A stretch of DNA of 51,838 nucleotides from Bacillota bacterium. GTDB lineage: Bacteria > Bacillota > Sulfobacillia > Sulfobacillales > JAIMBI01. The stretch lies in contig JAKADP010000009.1 in NCBI GenBank assembly GCA_021820465.1, positions 1 to 51,838 of the forward strand, in the 5' to 3' direction. Below the pieces are notes generated by a model, which made no database searches, was not told where the DNA came from, and saw only the letters and a program-made list of their open reading frames with translations. Position 1 is the stretch's first letter. Every line of letters begins with the position of its first letter. Of the stretch, positions 51,496 to 51,838 are shown piece by piece. A program made the position numbers and the translations under genes.

Positions 51496-51591
51496 GCGCT
51501 GCGGTGAGGGCTGAGGGTGGCGCAAGAGGTGCGAGGACAGCGCGGACGCCGCAGGCGGCGCGAGGCGGGCCCGAAAGGGGGAGCGGTAGGC

Positions 51592-51838
51592 TTGCGACTG
51601 GTGTTCATGGGAACGCCGCTGTATGCCGTGCCGGTGCTGCGGGCCCTCGTGCAGCTGCCCCGGGTGGATGCGGTGCTGGTGATTACGCGGCCGGCTGCCG
51701 CACGGGGCCGCGGGAGGCAGCCCGCACTGCCGCCGGTGGCGGAGGCGGCTCGCCAGTTGGGGCTGCCGGTGTGGACGCCGAGCCGCCTAGGGCCACAGGC
51801 GGCGGCGCGGCTGGCTCGCTGGCGGCCTGATGTGGCCC
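51592..51838 (+). CDS. fmt: Methionyl-tRNA formyltransferase, N-terminal part (cut by window edge)
   Basis: TTG at 51592 (AAAGGGGGAG upstream) opens a frame reading LRLVFMGTPLYAVPVLRALVQ...VDAVLVITRPAAARGRGRQPALPPVAEAARQLGLPVWTPSRL, the Fmt N-terminus: the FMGTP motif and the RGR...PPV segment with tetrahydrofolate-binding contacts further on. The window ends after about 82 codons. There is no def between priA and fmt, only 96 bp. Fmt formylates initiator Met-tRNA. Confidence 0.9.
   Translation, partial: MRLVFMGTPLYAVPVLRALVQLPRVDAVLVITRPAAARGRGRQPALPPVAEAARQLGLPVWTPSRLGPQAAARLARWRPDVA

Noticed and set aside
51504-51830. ATG-initiated 108-codon frame at the right edge
   Set aside because: Ala/Gly/Arg-rich shadow; the overlapping TTG-initiated frame at 51592 carries the Fmt N-terminus.
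1-51838. tRNA, rRNA and CRISPR arrays
   Set aside because: No cloverleaf with a GTTCRANNC arm, no rRNA landmark sequence and no spaced repeat array was found by reading; a covariance-model scan would be needed to exclude tRNAs fully.

Overview
The window is GC-rich (roughly two thirds G+C by eye) bacterial chromosome with dense, frequently overlapping genes and many GTG/TTG starts. A sufCDSUB operon with SufU, remA, the prkA-yhbH-spoVR set and a PadR regulator point to a GC-rich, spore-forming member of the Bacillota (Sulfobacillus/Thermaerobacter-like). That placement is inference from gene content. No rRNA, tRNA or CRISPR array was seen.

Layout. 1-3.3 kb: one large secreted Y_Y_Y/Ig-like protein (minus) with its own terminator. 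3.6-10.35 kb: minus-strand operon sufC-sufD-sufS-sufU-sufB, a Rieske protein and an amidohydrolase, behind a sigma-A-like promoter. 10.5-13.3 kb: a DUF1992 protein, then a PadR / membrane protein / phosphotransferase operon. 13.3-15.3 kb: yqeG-aroE-prepilin peptidase. 15.4-24.9 kb: a catabolic cluster that reads as non-phosphorylating L-rhamnose oxidation. It holds an MBL-fold protein, an SDR dehydrogenase, L-rhamnose mutarotase, a zinc MDR dehydrogenase, L-rhamnonate dehydratase, a sugar-porter-type MFS, an IclR regulator and LutABC for L-lactate oxidation. Two copies of a 27-bp motif precede the first enzyme gene and the transporter gene. 24.9-26.4 kb: DppA-type D-aminopeptidase and a DUF421 membrane protein.

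26.4-33.0 kb is a decayed accessory zone. It contains broken genes (sialidase-like, DUF2142, AbiEii with a partner fragment, a phage/plasmid-like fragment, a possible lactococcin-972-like relic), a 108-bp dispersed repeat in two copies, tandem repeats and one intact VapBC pair. 33.0-38.5 kb: CorA, then prkA-yhbH-spoVR. 38.5-42.8 kb: small membrane protein, Nudix hydrolase, TetR regulator, citrate synthase and an unrecognised 352-residue protein. 42.9-47.5 kb: calcium-type P-ATPase, a DapL-like aminotransferase and a DedA protein. 47.5-51.8 kb: housekeeping operon remA-rpoZ-coaBC-priA-fmt (fmt cut by the window edge), without gmk or def at their usual places.

The most coherent functional story is the rhamnose/lactate cluster. 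In the diketo-hydrolase pathway L-rhamnose ends as pyruvate plus L-lactate, and LutABC would oxidise that lactate. The cleavage enzyme is not in the window, and the protein in the lactonase position has lost most of its metal ligands.
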